DNA of 59,753 nucleotides from Ignavibacteriae bacterium HGW-Ignavibacteriae-2 (GCA_002839805.1 PGYT01000001.1:5001-64753), one strand, 5' to 3'. Positions 35,990 to 45,692 are shown, counted from the stretch's first letter. The notes: generated from the sequence alone by a model not told the origin. Made by a program: numbers and translations.

Positions 35990-36973
35990 TTAAGGAACTT
36001 CAACAGCGTTCAAAATTCTCTGGATTATAATTTCAGATGTAATATCCTCGGCTTCTGCCTCATATGTTACAGCTATTCTGTGACGTAAAATATCCATACA
36101 GATACTTCGCACATCTTCAGGTATTACGTAACCGCGACGTTTAATAAATGCCATAGCTTTCGCGCCCAGCGCGAGGTTTATTGAAGCTCGCGGTGAAGCC
36201 CCATACGATATAAGATCTGTCAAATCTTCAAGTCCAAAATCTTTTGGATTTCTTGTTGCGAACACAATATCTAAAATATATTTTTCGATTTTTTCATCGA
36301 CGTAGATGTTCTGAACGAGGTTTCTTGCTTTAATAATTGCCTCAGGAGAAATTACAGGCTTAATTGAAGGCATAGCTCCGGCAACATTCAATTTCATAAT
36401 TTTCAGTTCTTCGTCTCTTGTTGGATATGTGATTTTAACTTTCAGCATAAATCGGTCAACTTGAGCTTCGGGTAAAGGATAAGTACCTTCCTGTTCAATT
36501 GGATTTTGTGTGGCGAGGACAATAAAAGGTTCTTCCAGGGGAAAGGTTGTAGATCCTATGGTAACTTGTCTTTCCTGCATAGCTTCCAATAAAGCACTTT
36601 GAACTTTCGCCGGGGCACGGTTAATTTCATCAGCTAAAATAAAATTTGAAAAGATGGGACCTTTTTTAATCCCGAAATTACCTTCTTTTTGGTTATAAAT
36701 CATTGTTCCGAGCAAATCAGCAGGAAGTAGATCTGGCGTGAATTGAATTCTTTGAAATTTGGCCTGCATAGACTGCGCGAGCGATTTGATGGCCAGCGTT
36801 TTAGCTAATCCGGGAACTCCTTCAAGAAGTATGTGACCGTTTGCAAGTAAACCAATCACAAGTCTTTCAACCATTTCTTTTTGTCCGACGATTGTTTTTC
36901 CAATTTCGCCGATCAGTATCTCAACAAATTCGCTTTCCTGTTTTATTTTTTCATTGAGTTCTGTAATCTCCAA
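35990..36973 (-). CDS. MoxR-family AAA+ ATPase
   Basis: The 327-residue ATPase has Walker A GVPGLAKT near 54-61, Walker B LADEINRAP near 113-121, the sensor ATQNPIEQEGTYPLPEAQVDRF region near 154-173, and a C-terminal lid. MoxR ATPases act as chaperones that mature or activate VWA-domain proteins. It is the first gene of the Bat operon, and the 316-base gap upstream should contain the operon promoter. Confidence 0.95.
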   Translation of the reverse strand: MEITELNEKIKQESEFVEILIGEIGKTIVGQKEMVERLVIGLLANGHILLEGVPGLAKTLAIKSLAQSMQAKFQRIQFTPDLLPADLLGTMIYNQKEGNFGIKKGPIFSNFILADEINRAPAKVQSALLEAMQERQVTIGSTTFPLEEPFIVLATQNPIEQEGTYPLPEAQVDRFMLKVKITYPTRDEELKIMKLNVAGAMPSIKPVISPEAIIKARNLVQNIYVDEKIEKYILDIVFATRNPKDFGLEDLTDLISYGASPRASINLALGAKAMAFIKRRGYVIPEDVRSICMDILRHRIAVTYEAEAEDITSEIIIQRILNAVEVP

Positions 36974-37289
36974 AAGAAACCTCTCATATATTTGTTTAAT
37001 TATTTTTTATTCGATGTTTTTTTACAAAGGCACTATAAGTATTGTTTCACTTATCTGAATATTTTTTTAAAACATTAAAATTTTAATTCCCGGGTTCACT
37101 CTTCACCTCTCATAAATACACTCTCAAGTAATCGAACGGATTTGATTTCGGAATGCTTGATTAAAACTAACTGGTAAATTTATAAAAATTATAGAGAATT
37201 AGTTTGATGAATAAAACCAGGCCAGTAAAATTTTATCGGATGGATGTATACATCCCTCTTTACTAAAATAGTTTGGAGGGATATAAATT
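36974..37289. other. Intergenic region of 316 bp upstream of moxR and downstream of the DUF302 gene
   Basis: No gene is visible here. It is AT-rich and holds a hairpin pair near the DUF302 end (37242-37282). A TTTGGAG ribosome site for moxR is just left of it. I could not fix a promoter. Confidence 0.6.
37242..37282 (-). terminator. Two overlapping inverted repeats after the DUF302 gene
   Basis: ATCCCTC (37252-37258) pairs with GAGGGAT (37276-37282), with an inner ACTA/TAGT stem. The perfect palindrome GGATGTATACATCC (37242-37255) shares four bases with the left arm, so the two hairpins exclude each other. There is no long T run directly after, so terminator function is uncertain. Confidence 0.4.
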
Positions 37290-37688
37290 TTATAATTTTG
37301 ATAAAGCGGATTCAAGCATTATGTTTACCTCACCGGCAATCCTGCCCAAACTTTCGTTTTTAACTACAGACATAGCTTCCATAGGATTCATTATGGCAAC
37401 TTCAACCTTTTGGTCCTGGGTTTCCTGCACAATTACATTACATGGCAACAGAACACCAATTTTATCTTCAGCGGTTAAAGCTTTATAAGCAAATTGAGGA
37501 TTACAAGCGCCCAAAATTTTGTATTGTCTAAAATCGACATCCAGTTTCTTTTTCATAGTCGCTTTAACATCAATTTCAGTGAGAATACCAAACCCGACTT
37601 CTTTTAAGTTTTCTGTAATCTTTTCGATTGTTTCCTCGAAAGTAAAATCAACTTTTTTTGCAAAATAATAGCTCATTATATCTCCCAA
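37290..37688 (-). CDS. DUF302-family protein
   Basis: The 132-residue soluble protein matches the DUF302 family (PF03625). The N-terminal half has the FTEETIEKITENLKEVGFGILTEID-type segment, followed by KILGACNPQFAYKAL and the LLPCNVIVQE segment, both typical. The function is not established; some members are linked to redox or sulfur metabolism. There is no signal peptide. It is a single gene with about 80 bases upstream. Confidence 0.9.
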   Translation of the reverse strand: MGDIMSYYFAKKVDFTFEETIEKITENLKEVGFGILTEIDVKATMKKKLDVDFRQYKILGACNPQFAYKALTAEDKIGVLLPCNVIVQETQDQKVEVAIMNPMEAMSVVKNESLGRIAGEVNIMLESALSKL

Positions 37689-37770
37689 ATATTAAAATAA
37701 TTAATTAGTGAGATGTTATTGGATTGAATTGGTTTCATCATTTATTGTTTTTTAATAATAATTTAATAAT

Positions 37771-38640
37771 TTAAGTCTCTGACGGATTTTTATGGACAGT
37801 ATTATATAATGCAGAATAATCCAAATCCCCCATGCCGGAATTTACCGACTCCTGTAAAATTATTCGAATTCCCTTTAATGTTTCAGTATTGATATTTTTT
37901 TCACTAAATGCGGCTTCAATTAAATTAAGATCTTTAAGCAAATGTTTAAGCGGAAAATTTGGATTACTAAAATCTCTTTCCAAGTAATTATTTAGCTTTT
38001 TGTCGAAAGTAGGAGCATAAAGAGCGCTTTGACGAACAATATCCATAAAAAGATTAATATCAATATTATTTTCACGAATAAATCCAAGACTCATTGTAAA
38101 TACCGATGTTAAACCGATTATTAATTGATTAAGACCCAATTTAAGGGCAGAAGCTTTGCCGACACCTCCCACATGATCAATTCTATTTGAAAATGAAGTA
38201 AAGAGATCTTTGTGCAGTTCAAATAAAGGAGCGGATGAACCCACAAGAACTATAAGTGTTTTCTGTTGTATCTGTGAAATACTGCCTAATACCGGAGCTT
38301 CCATAAAATTACAGCCTATTCCGTTCAATTCATTCTCGAGCATAATGTTTTCTTTTGGAGATATAGTACTCATTTGAATTACGGTTTTTCCCATTAAGTC
38401 TTTTTTATTAATACAATCCAGTAAACTTCTAATGGCATTATAATCCGAGACCATAAAAACAATTATATCAATTCCGCTAAATGCCGTCTTTAAAGATTCC
38501 TCAATTTTAGCTCCAAATGATTTAAGCGCTTCGGCTTTTTTTATATCCCTGTTATAAACAGTTACATCCTGTCCGGATTCCAATAATTTCTGTGCCATAG
38601 GCGCGCCCATTAAACCGGTCCCAATAAATAATATTTTCAT
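37771..38640 (-). CDS. NAD(P)-dependent beta-hydroxyacid dehydrogenase (HIBADH/GLYR family)
   Basis: The 289-residue protein has the N-terminal nucleotide motif GTGLMGAPMA (7-16), a substrate-binding MEAPVLGSISQIQQ segment near 115 and the catalytic lysine region GVGKASALKLGLNQ near 160. The family includes 3-hydroxyisobutyrate dehydrogenase, tartronate semialdehyde reductase and succinic semialdehyde/glyoxylate reductases. The exact substrate is unclear. It is four bases after bshB1 and probably shares its transcript. Confidence 0.88.
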   Translation of the reverse strand: MKILFIGTGLMGAPMAQKLLESGQDVTVYNRDIKKAEALKSFGAKIEESLKTAFSGIDIIVFMVSDYNAIRSLLDCINKKDLMGKTVIQMSTISPKENIMLENELNGIGCNFMEAPVLGSISQIQQKTLIVLVGSSAPLFELHKDLFTSFSNRIDHVGGVGKASALKLGLNQLIIGLTSVFTMSLGFIRENNIDINLFMDIVRQSALYAPTFDKKLNNYLERDFSNPNFPLKHLLKDLNLIEAAFSEKNINTETLKGIRIILQESVNSGMGDLDYSALYNTVHKNPSET

Positions 38641-38644
38641 TTTT

Positions 38645-39370
38645 CTACCCTAATGATTTAACCAAATTTACTAAATCCAATTCCACTTCCTCTTCAGTAT
38701 AAAAAGGCTCACCGTATTGTTTACCTATTTGGAAACCGTAAAAACGCGAACGCGCGTCCAGATAATTTACAAATTTAGGGTCACTTATATAAGTATTCGG
38801 TTCAGTGCTATTGGGATCATAAAATTGTGTTTTATATGCGAACACAGATTTCATTTTTGTATCAAAAAAATCCGATATATCCACAATAAATTTGGGTTCG
38901 AATTTATATGACTGCATGAAATAAAATATTTTTTTTGGTCGGTAGGCCTCATATTTTTCATCTGCATCGGTAGTGTTATAATTGGCAAGTCCGGCAAGAA
39001 AGTAAGCTTTTTTAATCATCTGGCTCACAATAATATGATCGGGATGTCTGTCATTTTTATATGGAGCAAATACAATTTCGGGTTTATAATTTCTTATTTT
39101 GCCTATTATCAATTTCAAATAGTCATCGTTTATCTCCAAACGGCCATCCGGCAATTCCAAATTTTCTCGTACTGCAAGTCCAAGAATTTTTGAGGCTTCA
39201 TCAGTTTCGCGTTGTCTTGTTACAACATTTCCGCGTGTACTTAGTTCAGCTTTAGTAAGATCTATTATTCCAACTTTTAAACCGCCCGATACCATTTTAG
39301 CTATAGTTCCCCCCATACCTATTTCAGCGTCATCCGGGTGAGCTGCAAAAATCAATGAGTCTAATTTCAT
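38645..39370 (-). CDS. bshB1: Bacillithiol biosynthesis deacetylase BshB1
   Basis: BshB1 deacetylates GlcNAc-malate to GlcN-malate during bacillithiol synthesis. The 241-residue PIG-L-fold protein has the zinc motif AAHPDDAEIGMGG (9-21), the TRGNVVTRQRE segment near 45 and the third ligand in DRHPDH near 106. The length and the C-terminal IGKQYGEPFYTEE segment are characteristic of BshB1. BshA and BshC are not in the window. Bacillithiol in Bacteroidetes relatives and Firmicutes fits the host guess. Confidence 0.94.
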   Translation of the reverse strand: MKLDSLIFAAHPDDAEIGMGGTIAKMVSGGLKVGIIDLTKAELSTRGNVVTRQRETDEASKILGLAVRENLELPDGRLEINDDYLKLIIGKIRNYKPEIVFAPYKNDRHPDHIIVSQMIKKAYFLAGLANYNTTDADEKYEAYRPKKIFYFMQSYKFEPKFIVDISDFFDTKMKSVFAYKTQFYDPNSTEPNTYISDPKFVNYLDARSRFYGFQIGKQYGEPFYTEEEVELDLVNLVKSLG

Positions 39371-39500
39371 ATAATACCTTTTATTGGCTAAATAACTTTT
39401 TAAATTAAATATTTCTGTGAGAACAAAAAACAGATTTAAGTTTTTTCCCTTATATAACGCATTAATAGTAGCGCAACTATTTATTGTAAACCCAATTAAT

Positions 39501-39517
39501 TATATTTCGGTTCAAAA
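39501..39517 (+). promoter_or_regulatory. Promoter-proximal motif TATATTTCGGTTCAAAA before gatB
   Basis: The 17-base string differs at one position from that at 13793-13809 before the ALDH gene, and both end about 20 bases before the start codon. The copy before the ALDH gene overlaps a -10 box, so this one may as well. No clear -35 is seen here. Confidence 0.4.
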
Positions 39518-39538
39518 TATCACTATAAATAAAGAACT

Positions 39539-40984
39539 ATGAACGACAAATACGAATCAGTTATTGGATTAGAAGTACATGTGCAATTATTAACCGACAC
39601 CAAAACGTTTTGTGGTTGTCCAAACAAATTTGGAGCACCACCAAATTCTAACGTTTGTCCAGTATGTATGGGACATCCGGGCGTGCTTCCGGTATTAAAT
39701 AAAAAAGTTGTTGAATTTGCCGTATTGCTTGGATTAGCGACTAACTGTACTATAAATGAGAAATCGATTTTTGCCCGAAAAAATTATTTTTATCCCGACT
39801 TACCCAAGGGATGGCAAACCTCTCAATTTGAGAAGCCAATATGCGAGCATGGTTTTATGGAAGTAGACAAATCCGACGGAACCAGAAAACGGTTAGGCAT
39901 AACCCGTATTCACATGGAAGAGGATGCCGGGAAATTAATTCATGATCAGGATTCCAGTTCACTTGTAGATTTGAACAGATGTGGAACACCTCTGCTTGAA
40001 ATTGTAAGCGAACCGGATATGCGCACAGCAGAAGAAGCATACCTGTACCTATCAAAAATTAAACAGATAGTAACATATCTTGGAATTTGCGACGGTAACA
40101 TGGAAGAAGGATCTCTGCGTTGCGACGCCAACATTTCAATACGTTTAAAGGGTGAAAAAGAACTTGGTACAAAAGCTGAAGTAAAAAATATGAATTCTTT
40201 CCGTAATGTAGAAAAAGCCATTGCGGTGGAAATCGAAAGACAAATTGAAATAGTTGAAGATGGTGGGAGAATTATACAACAAACATTATTATGGGACGCC
40301 GACCGAGGCATTGTAAAACCGATGCGCAGCAAGGAAGAATCACACGATTACAGATATTTTCCCGAGCCCGATCTTATGCCTGTTGTAGTAAATGCCGAGT
40401 GGCGAAATGAACTTTCAAAACAGATGCCTGAATTACCTGAAATCCGAAAAAATAGGTTTGTTGATCAATACGGGCTTCCTGAATACGACGCTTCTCTTTT
40501 AACAGTAGAAAAACAAATTGCTGATTATTACGAAGAGATACTAAAAACAACAAACGATTATAAAACCGCAAGCAACTGGGTTATGGGTGATGTTTTAAAG
40601 GTTCTTAACGAAGAGAAATTAAATATTACAAATTTTCCTATTTCAGCTGAAAATATCGGGAAATTAATAAATCTTATTAACAATGGAACAATTAGCATTA
40701 AAATTGCCAAAGAAATTTTTCCCGATCTTATTAAAACAAATAAAGACCCTAAACAAATTGTTGAAGAAAAAAATCTAGTCCAAATAAGTGACACTTCCCT
40801 TATTGATGAAGTTGTACAAACGATTCTGAGAAATAACCCCGGGCAGGTTCAACAATACCTTGATGGGAAGGATAAGGTGATTGGTTTTTTTGTCGGACAA
40901 ATAATGCGTGAAACAAAGGGAAAGGCAAATCCCCAAACAGTAAACGAAATATTAATTAAAAACTTGGACTCGTTAAAAAATTAA
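39539..40984 (+). CDS. gatB: Aspartyl/glutamyl-tRNA amidotransferase subunit B
   Basis: GatB binds the misacylated tRNA and phosphorylates the aminoacyl group in the amidotransferase complex. The 481-residue protein starts with SVIGLEVHVQL (7-17), has the zinc cysteines in FCGCPNKFG and NVCPVCMG, and the HMEEDAGK and SEPDMR motifs, followed by the C-terminal GatB/Yqey helical domain. Length is normal. It stands alone on the plus strand and is divergent from bshB1. Confidence 0.97.
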   Translation: MNDKYESVIGLEVHVQLLTDTKTFCGCPNKFGAPPNSNVCPVCMGHPGVLPVLNKKVVEFAVLLGLATNCTINEKSIFARKNYFYPDLPKGWQTSQFEKPICEHGFMEVDKSDGTRKRLGITRIHMEEDAGKLIHDQDSSSLVDLNRCGTPLLEIVSEPDMRTAEEAYLYLSKIKQIVTYLGICDGNMEEGSLRCDANISIRLKGEKELGTKAEVKNMNSFRNVEKAIAVEIERQIEIVEDGGRIIQQTLLWDADRGIVKPMRSKEESHDYRYFPEPDLMPVVVNAEWRNELSKQMPELPEIRKNRFVDQYGLPEYDASLLTVEKQIADYYEEILKTTNDYKTASNWVMGDVLKVLNEEKLNITNFPISAENIGKLINLINNGTISIKIAKEIFPDLIKTNKDPKQIVEEKNLVQISDTSLIDEVVQTILRNNPGQVQQYLDGKDKVIGFFVGQIMRETKGKANPQTVNEILIKNLDSLKN

Positions 40985-41043
40985 TTCCGACACAGGGGAA
41001 TAATTCTTAAATAAAGATATATTATTTATCCGCTCAAAATAAA

Positions 41044-42231
41044 TTACGGAAGATAAATTCCCCCTAATATTGTGGCTTTTGATGCGCCTGTAGTTCGCGG
41101 TATATTTGTACAGTTTCCATTAAGTGTTTCATTTGCTAGAACAGCAAAACAAATTGCTTCTTTGGCATCGGAGGATAATCCAACTTCGTCAATTATTTTC
41201 ACCTGTACAGATTCTCCAAAATATCCGGAAAGACATTTGTAGAGAAAAGAATTTTTTGCTCCTCCACCGCTGATTAAAAGTTCATCGATAATCGTTTCCT
41301 TTTTAATAAATTTATAATAATTTCTATAAACGGCGAATGAAGTAAATTTTGTAACGGTGTGAAGCCAATCCGCCGGAGTCACAGATTTAAATTCATCCAG
41401 CAAATCATGTAAGAAATTTTCTCCGTAATATTCACGACCAGTAGATTTTGGCGGTGTTGTTTCTATAAAAGAGTCTTTTATTACAAACGCATTAAACAAA
41501 TCCTCGTTAAAATTTCCACTTGCGGCAATTGCGCCGTTTTCATCATATTCTTTGTTAAAAAATCTATTCATTAAAAAGTCTATCATCATATTACCAGGGC
41601 CTGTATCGAAAGCAATTACATCCTCTTGTGTCCCTTTCTTATTAAGAATTGTAAAATTTGAAATCCCACCTATATTTAACAAAGCCCGGTTTTTTTCGTT
41701 AGAGTGAAATATTATATAATCAAAATAAGGAACAAGAGGCGCCCCCTGTCCGCCAAGGGCTACATCGCCTGTACGGAAATTACCAACTGTAACTAAGCCC
41801 GTTAGTTTTGCTATAATAGCCGGATCGGCAATTTGCAAAGTGGAACTAACATTTTCACCGAACAAATTTACCGATTTGGGTAAATGGTGAATCGTTTGCC
41901 CGTGGCTGCCGATTAAATCTATGTCTTCGAAAGCCATGTTTAATTTATTAAGTAAATGCTGAATGGCTTTCACGTAAAATTTTGGCAGAAGAAAATTCAG
42001 TTGGGATATGTCTTCAACATTACTGGTTTCTTTAACTGAATTACGCAACACAAAATCCTTTAAGCCCTCGGGATAAGGATACTCGATAAATCCAACCAAA
42101 TCTATTTTTGTATCGATGCCTTTTCCATCAATTTCAACCAGAGCAACATCCACGCCGTCGACTGAAGTTCCAGACATTAATCCAATTACTTTTCTGATTT
42201 TCTTTTTTGATATACCAATAAGTTTTTCCAA
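41044..42231 (-). CDS. anmK: Anhydro-N-acetylmuramic acid kinase
   Basis: AnmK phosphorylates 1,6-anhydro-MurNAc during peptidoglycan recycling. The 395-residue protein has the phosphate motif GLMSGTSVDGVDVAL (17-31), the HGQTIHHLP segment near 110, GNFRTGDVALGGQGAPLVP near 150, and the ISGGGAKN adenosine motif near 318. The start could be slightly later, since the first 14 residues precede the conserved beginning. It converges on gatB. Confidence 0.95.
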   Translation of the reverse strand: MEKLIGISKKKIRKVIGLMSGTSVDGVDVALVEIDGKGIDTKIDLVGFIEYPYPEGLKDFVLRNSVKETSNVEDISQLNFLLPKFYVKAIQHLLNKLNMAFEDIDLIGSHGQTIHHLPKSVNLFGENVSSTLQIADPAIIAKLTGLVTVGNFRTGDVALGGQGAPLVPYFDYIIFHSNEKNRALLNIGGISNFTILNKKGTQEDVIAFDTGPGNMMIDFLMNRFFNKEYDENGAIAASGNFNEDLFNAFVIKDSFIETTPPKSTGREYYGENFLHDLLDEFKSVTPADWLHTVTKFTSFAVYRNYYKFIKKETIIDELLISGGGAKNSFLYKCLSGYFGESVQVKIIDEVGLSSDAKEAICFAVLANETLNGNCTNIPRTTGASKATILGGIYLP

Positions 42232-42355
42232 TTTGTTTCTCCTAAATTAACTCTCTATTATCAATATATTCACATGGTTAAATAAAATAAAAACAAAATA
42301 AATTTTAGAATCAATAAATCGAAAAGAAATAACATTAACAAACATAAGAAAAATT

Positions 42356-43219
42356 ATGCAACACATTTTAGGCGCGCACACTTCCATTGCCGGGGGCATT
42401 CATTATTCGGTTGATAGAGCACAAAATAATGGATTTGCCGCAATGCAAATTTTTACCAAGAATAATAATCAGTGGAACGCCGAACCGTTAGACGAAAAAA
42501 TAATTGCTCTTTTCAGGCAAAGTTGGAATTCTTCCGGAATAAAATTTATTGTTGCCCACGATTCCTATCTTATAAATTTATGCGCAAAGGATAAACAACT
42601 TCTTAATAAGTCGCGCAAGGCTTTTATCGATGAACTGGAAAGATGCGAGCAACTTGGTATTCCTCATTTAAATTTTCATCCTGGCGCTCATGTAGGACAG
42701 GGAGAAAGCGTGGGAATAAAAATCATTGCTGAGTCAATAAATATTGCTCATGAAAAAACTTCGAATTACAAAGTAAAAAGTATGATTGAGCTGACTGCTG
42801 GACAAGGGACAACTCTTGGCTATAACTTTGAACAGATTGCGTCTATCATCGATTTGGTTGATCAGAAGGAACGAATGACAGTCTGTATTGATACTGCCCA
42901 TATTTTCGCCGCCGGATACAATATTCGGGATTTAAAAGAATATAAAAATGTAATAAAGGAATTTGATTCGGTAATTGGTCTCCACAGATTAAAGTGTCTC
43001 CATATGAACGACAGTAAAAAAGCGCTTGGCAGCAGGGTCGACAGGCATGAGCATATCGGCGAGGGATTTATAGGGCTTGAAGGATTTGCCAATATTATGA
43101 ATGATACAAATTTGCTTTCTATACCCAAAATACTTGAAACTCCTAAGGGCAAAGAGATGAAAGAGGATATAGAAAATTTACGTATACTGCAAACATTAAT
43201 AAAAAAAGTCGTTAAATAA
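42356..43219 (+). CDS. nfo: Endonuclease IV
   Basis: Nfo is a zinc-dependent AP endonuclease that nicks DNA at abasic sites. The 287-residue TIM barrel has GAHTSIAGG (6-14), FHPGAHVG near 120, ELTAGQG near 146, DTAHIFAAGY near 181 and NDSKKALGSRVDRHEHIGEG near 217-236, which contain the metal ligands. Its 3' end forms a hairpin shared with the dnaB terminator from the opposite strand. Confidence 0.96.
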   Translation: MQHILGAHTSIAGGIHYSVDRAQNNGFAAMQIFTKNNNQWNAEPLDEKIIALFRQSWNSSGIKFIVAHDSYLINLCAKDKQLLNKSRKAFIDELERCEQLGIPHLNFHPGAHVGQGESVGIKIIAESINIAHEKTSNYKVKSMIELTAGQGTTLGYNFEQIASIIDLVDQKERMTVCIDTAHIFAAGYNIRDLKEYKNVIKEFDSVIGLHRLKCLHMNDSKKALGSRVDRHEHIGEGFIGLEGFANIMNDTNLLSIPKILETPKGKEMKEDIENLRILQTLIKKVVK

Positions 43220-43232
43220 AAATTTTAACGAC
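43201..43232 (-). terminator. Rho-independent terminator after dnaB
   Basis: GTCGTTAAA (43208-43216) pairs with TTTAACGAC (43224-43232). Read on the minus strand the stem is followed by a run of seven T (43207-43201), which lies within the last codons of nfo. Confidence 0.75.
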
Positions 43233-43258
43233 TCACATAAATTTATAATCTTCTTAAA

Positions 43259-44701
43259 CTAAATCGGTAAATCTTCTTCCCTCATAGCTGGTGCTTGTTC
43301 AAATCGCGGAAGGTCACCATGAAGCAGATCAAGATTTTCGAACCGCGCATAGTCTTTAAGAAATTTCAATCGAACATCGCCCACCGGACCGTTACGTTGT
43401 TTACTAATTATCACTTCTCCAACACCTTCGGTAGGCGACCCGTCTGAATAAGCAGTAATTCCGTAAACTTCAGGACGATAAAGGAACAAAACCACATCGG
43501 CGTCCTGCTCAATTGAACCTGATTCGCGCAAATGAGAAAGCATAGGTCTTTTATCCGAAGTTGATTCAACAGCGCGGTTCAACTGTGAAAGAGCAACTAC
43601 GGGAACATTAAGTTCTTTTGCAAGAGCTTTAAGAGAACGGGAAATTATGGATATCTCTCTCTCACGGCTGTCAACATTTGTTCCCGCACTCATTAACTGA
43701 AGGTAATCCACAATCACCATTCCAATATTTTTTTCGGCCTTTAGTCTTCTGGATTTTGCCCTCATCTCCAAAACAGATAAGGCTGGAGAATCGTCAATAT
43801 AAATCGGTGCCTTGCTTAATTTATGGACAGTGCGGCTAATTTTTGCTCCGTCTTCGGCCTTAAATTTTCCAGTTCTAATACTGTGAGCATTTATTCTGGC
43901 TTCCGCTGAAATTAAACGCATTGCTAATTGTATAGTGGACATTTCGAGACTGAACAACGCGATAGGCACATTATGTTCTATTGCGGCATTACGGGCGAAA
44001 GACAAAGCAAAAGCCGTTTTACCCATAGATGGTCGGGCGGCAATAATCACCAAATCGGATTTTTGAAATCCTCCCAACATTTCGTCGAGAGCAAAAAAAC
44101 CGGAAGGGACTGATACATTAGACAATGTTTTTGAATGGATAGCCTCAATTAATTCGAGAGCTTCTTTTACGGCCTTATCCATAGAAGTAAATGATTCTTT
44201 TGTTCCTTCCTCGGAAATTTTAAATATTTTAGATTCAGCTTCATCGAGCAAATCGAAAACATCATCTCTTCCTTCGTATGCGGAACTGGCTATTTCCATT
44301 GAAGTGGATATTAACTGCCGTAAAATCCATTTTTCCAAAACTAACCTGGAGTGATAATCCACATTTGCAGCTGAAGAAATATCCTGTGATAATTTACTTA
44401 TGTAAACTATACCGCCTGCCGCGTCAACTTTTGCCTCTTTTTTCAATTCCTCATACAAAGAAACCGTATCCACAGGTTCATTGGATTGATAAAGAGATAT
44501 AACTGAATTAAATATCACCTTGTGCTTCGGGTCAAAAAAATGTTCGGGTTTAAGTACTTCAATTACTTTTGGAATTGCGTCATTATCCAGAAGCATTGCG
44601 CCTAATACATTTTGTTCAACTTCCACAACAGCCGGCGGTTGCTTAGCGGCCGCTTTCAATTGATCAATATCTAACTTTTCTTTTTCTCGTCCTTTTGCCA
44701 T
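43259..44701 (-). CDS. dnaB: Replicative DNA helicase DnaB
   Basis: DnaB is the ring helicase that unwinds the chromosome fork. The 480-residue protein has the N-terminal DnaB domain (about 22-125, starting VEQNVLGAMLLD) and a RecA-like C-terminal domain with Walker A ARPSMGKTA near 222, the VDYLQLM Walker B segment near 328 and the SQLNRAVE/LRESGSIEQDADVV motifs. No intein is present. It follows the uracil-DNA glycosylase gene by five bases. Confidence 0.97.
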   Translation of the reverse strand: MAKGREKEKLDIDQLKAAAKQPPAVVEVEQNVLGAMLLDNDAIPKVIEVLKPEHFFDPKHKVIFNSVISLYQSNEPVDTVSLYEELKKEAKVDAAGGIVYISKLSQDISSAANVDYHSRLVLEKWILRQLISTSMEIASSAYEGRDDVFDLLDEAESKIFKISEEGTKESFTSMDKAVKEALELIEAIHSKTLSNVSVPSGFFALDEMLGGFQKSDLVIIAARPSMGKTAFALSFARNAAIEHNVPIALFSLEMSTIQLAMRLISAEARINAHSIRTGKFKAEDGAKISRTVHKLSKAPIYIDDSPALSVLEMRAKSRRLKAEKNIGMVIVDYLQLMSAGTNVDSREREISIISRSLKALAKELNVPVVALSQLNRAVESTSDKRPMLSHLRESGSIEQDADVVLFLYRPEVYGITAYSDGSPTEGVGEVIISKQRNGPVGDVRLKFLKDYARFENLDLLHGDLPRFEQAPAMREEDLPI

Positions 44702-44706
44702 AATGT

Positions 44707-45468
44707 CTACTTATTTAATTCATCATATAATTTTCGAACTTTTTTTACGTCTTCCCAACAGCCCTTTTTCCAATTCGGGTTGCGCAACAAAGCGGCAGGG
44801 TGATAGGTTGCCATTAATTTTATACCGTTAAAATCATATACATTTTCCCTGAGCCGCGTCAATGATTCGTTTTTACCTAAAAGCACATTCGCTGAGATAC
44901 GCCCCAGGCATAGTATTATTTTCGGATTAATCAACTCAATCTGTTTCATCAAATAGGGTGAACACATCGCTCTCTCGGCCGGCAGAGGATCCCTGTTATT
45001 AGGAGGGCGACATTTAAGAATATTAGCGATATAAACTTCTTCCCTATCGAAATTGATGGCTTTAAGAATATCGGTTAATAATTTACCCGCTCTGCCAACG
45101 AATGGAATGCCTTGTTTATCCTCTTCGGCACCAGGTGCTTCGCCTATAAGCATCAAATCGGCATTTGGATTTCCGACACCAAATACAAAACTTGTTCTGG
45201 TAGAGCCAAGAATACATTTCTGGCATTGATTAATTAAATTATCCAGGGTTTCCAGATTCTCGGAGTTTTGAAAATCATATTTTTTCGTCTCAAACTTCAC
45301 TTGTGTTTTCTCTTTGATTACTGTGGGTGTTTTTAAAGCAATTTCTTCAGCAGTATTTTCGCTTAGAATAATTTCTGGAATCGGAACATTTTCATACAGA
45401 TCATCACCAAATATTTCTTTCTGAGTCTGTAATATATTTATTAATTCAGCAATATTTTGGGTCATCAT
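44707..45468 (-). CDS. Family-4 uracil-DNA glycosylase (Fe-S type)
   Basis: This enzyme removes uracil from DNA and uses a 4Fe-4S cluster. The 253-residue protein has the cluster cysteines Cys82 and Cys85 (QCQKC) with the later pair in LKCRPP and AMCSPY, the active-site GEAPGAEEDKQG (109-120), the FVGRAG segment and the motif HPAALLRNP near 228. The first 75 residues are a low-conservation extension. It is upstream of dnaB in the same direction, so it is a base-excision gene next to a replication gene. Confidence 0.93.
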   Translation of the reverse strand: MMTQNIAELINILQTQKEIFGDDLYENVPIPEIILSENTAEEIALKTPTVIKEKTQVKFETKKYDFQNSENLETLDNLINQCQKCILGSTRTSFVFGVGNPNADLMLIGEAPGAEEDKQGIPFVGRAGKLLTDILKAINFDREEVYIANILKCRPPNNRDPLPAERAMCSPYLMKQIELINPKIILCLGRISANVLLGKNESLTRLRENVYDFNGIKLMATYHPAALLRNPNWKKGCWEDVKKVRKLYDELNK

Positions 45469-45692
45469 ATTTTGTGTGTTTTTTCTACATATACAAGGTA
45501 GGTAAATTAAAGAAAAATAAATTCTTCTGCATTATTGTAATTGAACCATTCCTAATTTTCGTTTCTTGCCTTAAACAATTACTGAATTTGAACATTTAAT
45601 TTAGTGGAAACTTTTAATAGATTGAATGTCGTCTTTGTCTGTCAAGTGGGAAAAATATTCTATTTAATTCAATTATTAAAGGTAATAACTAA

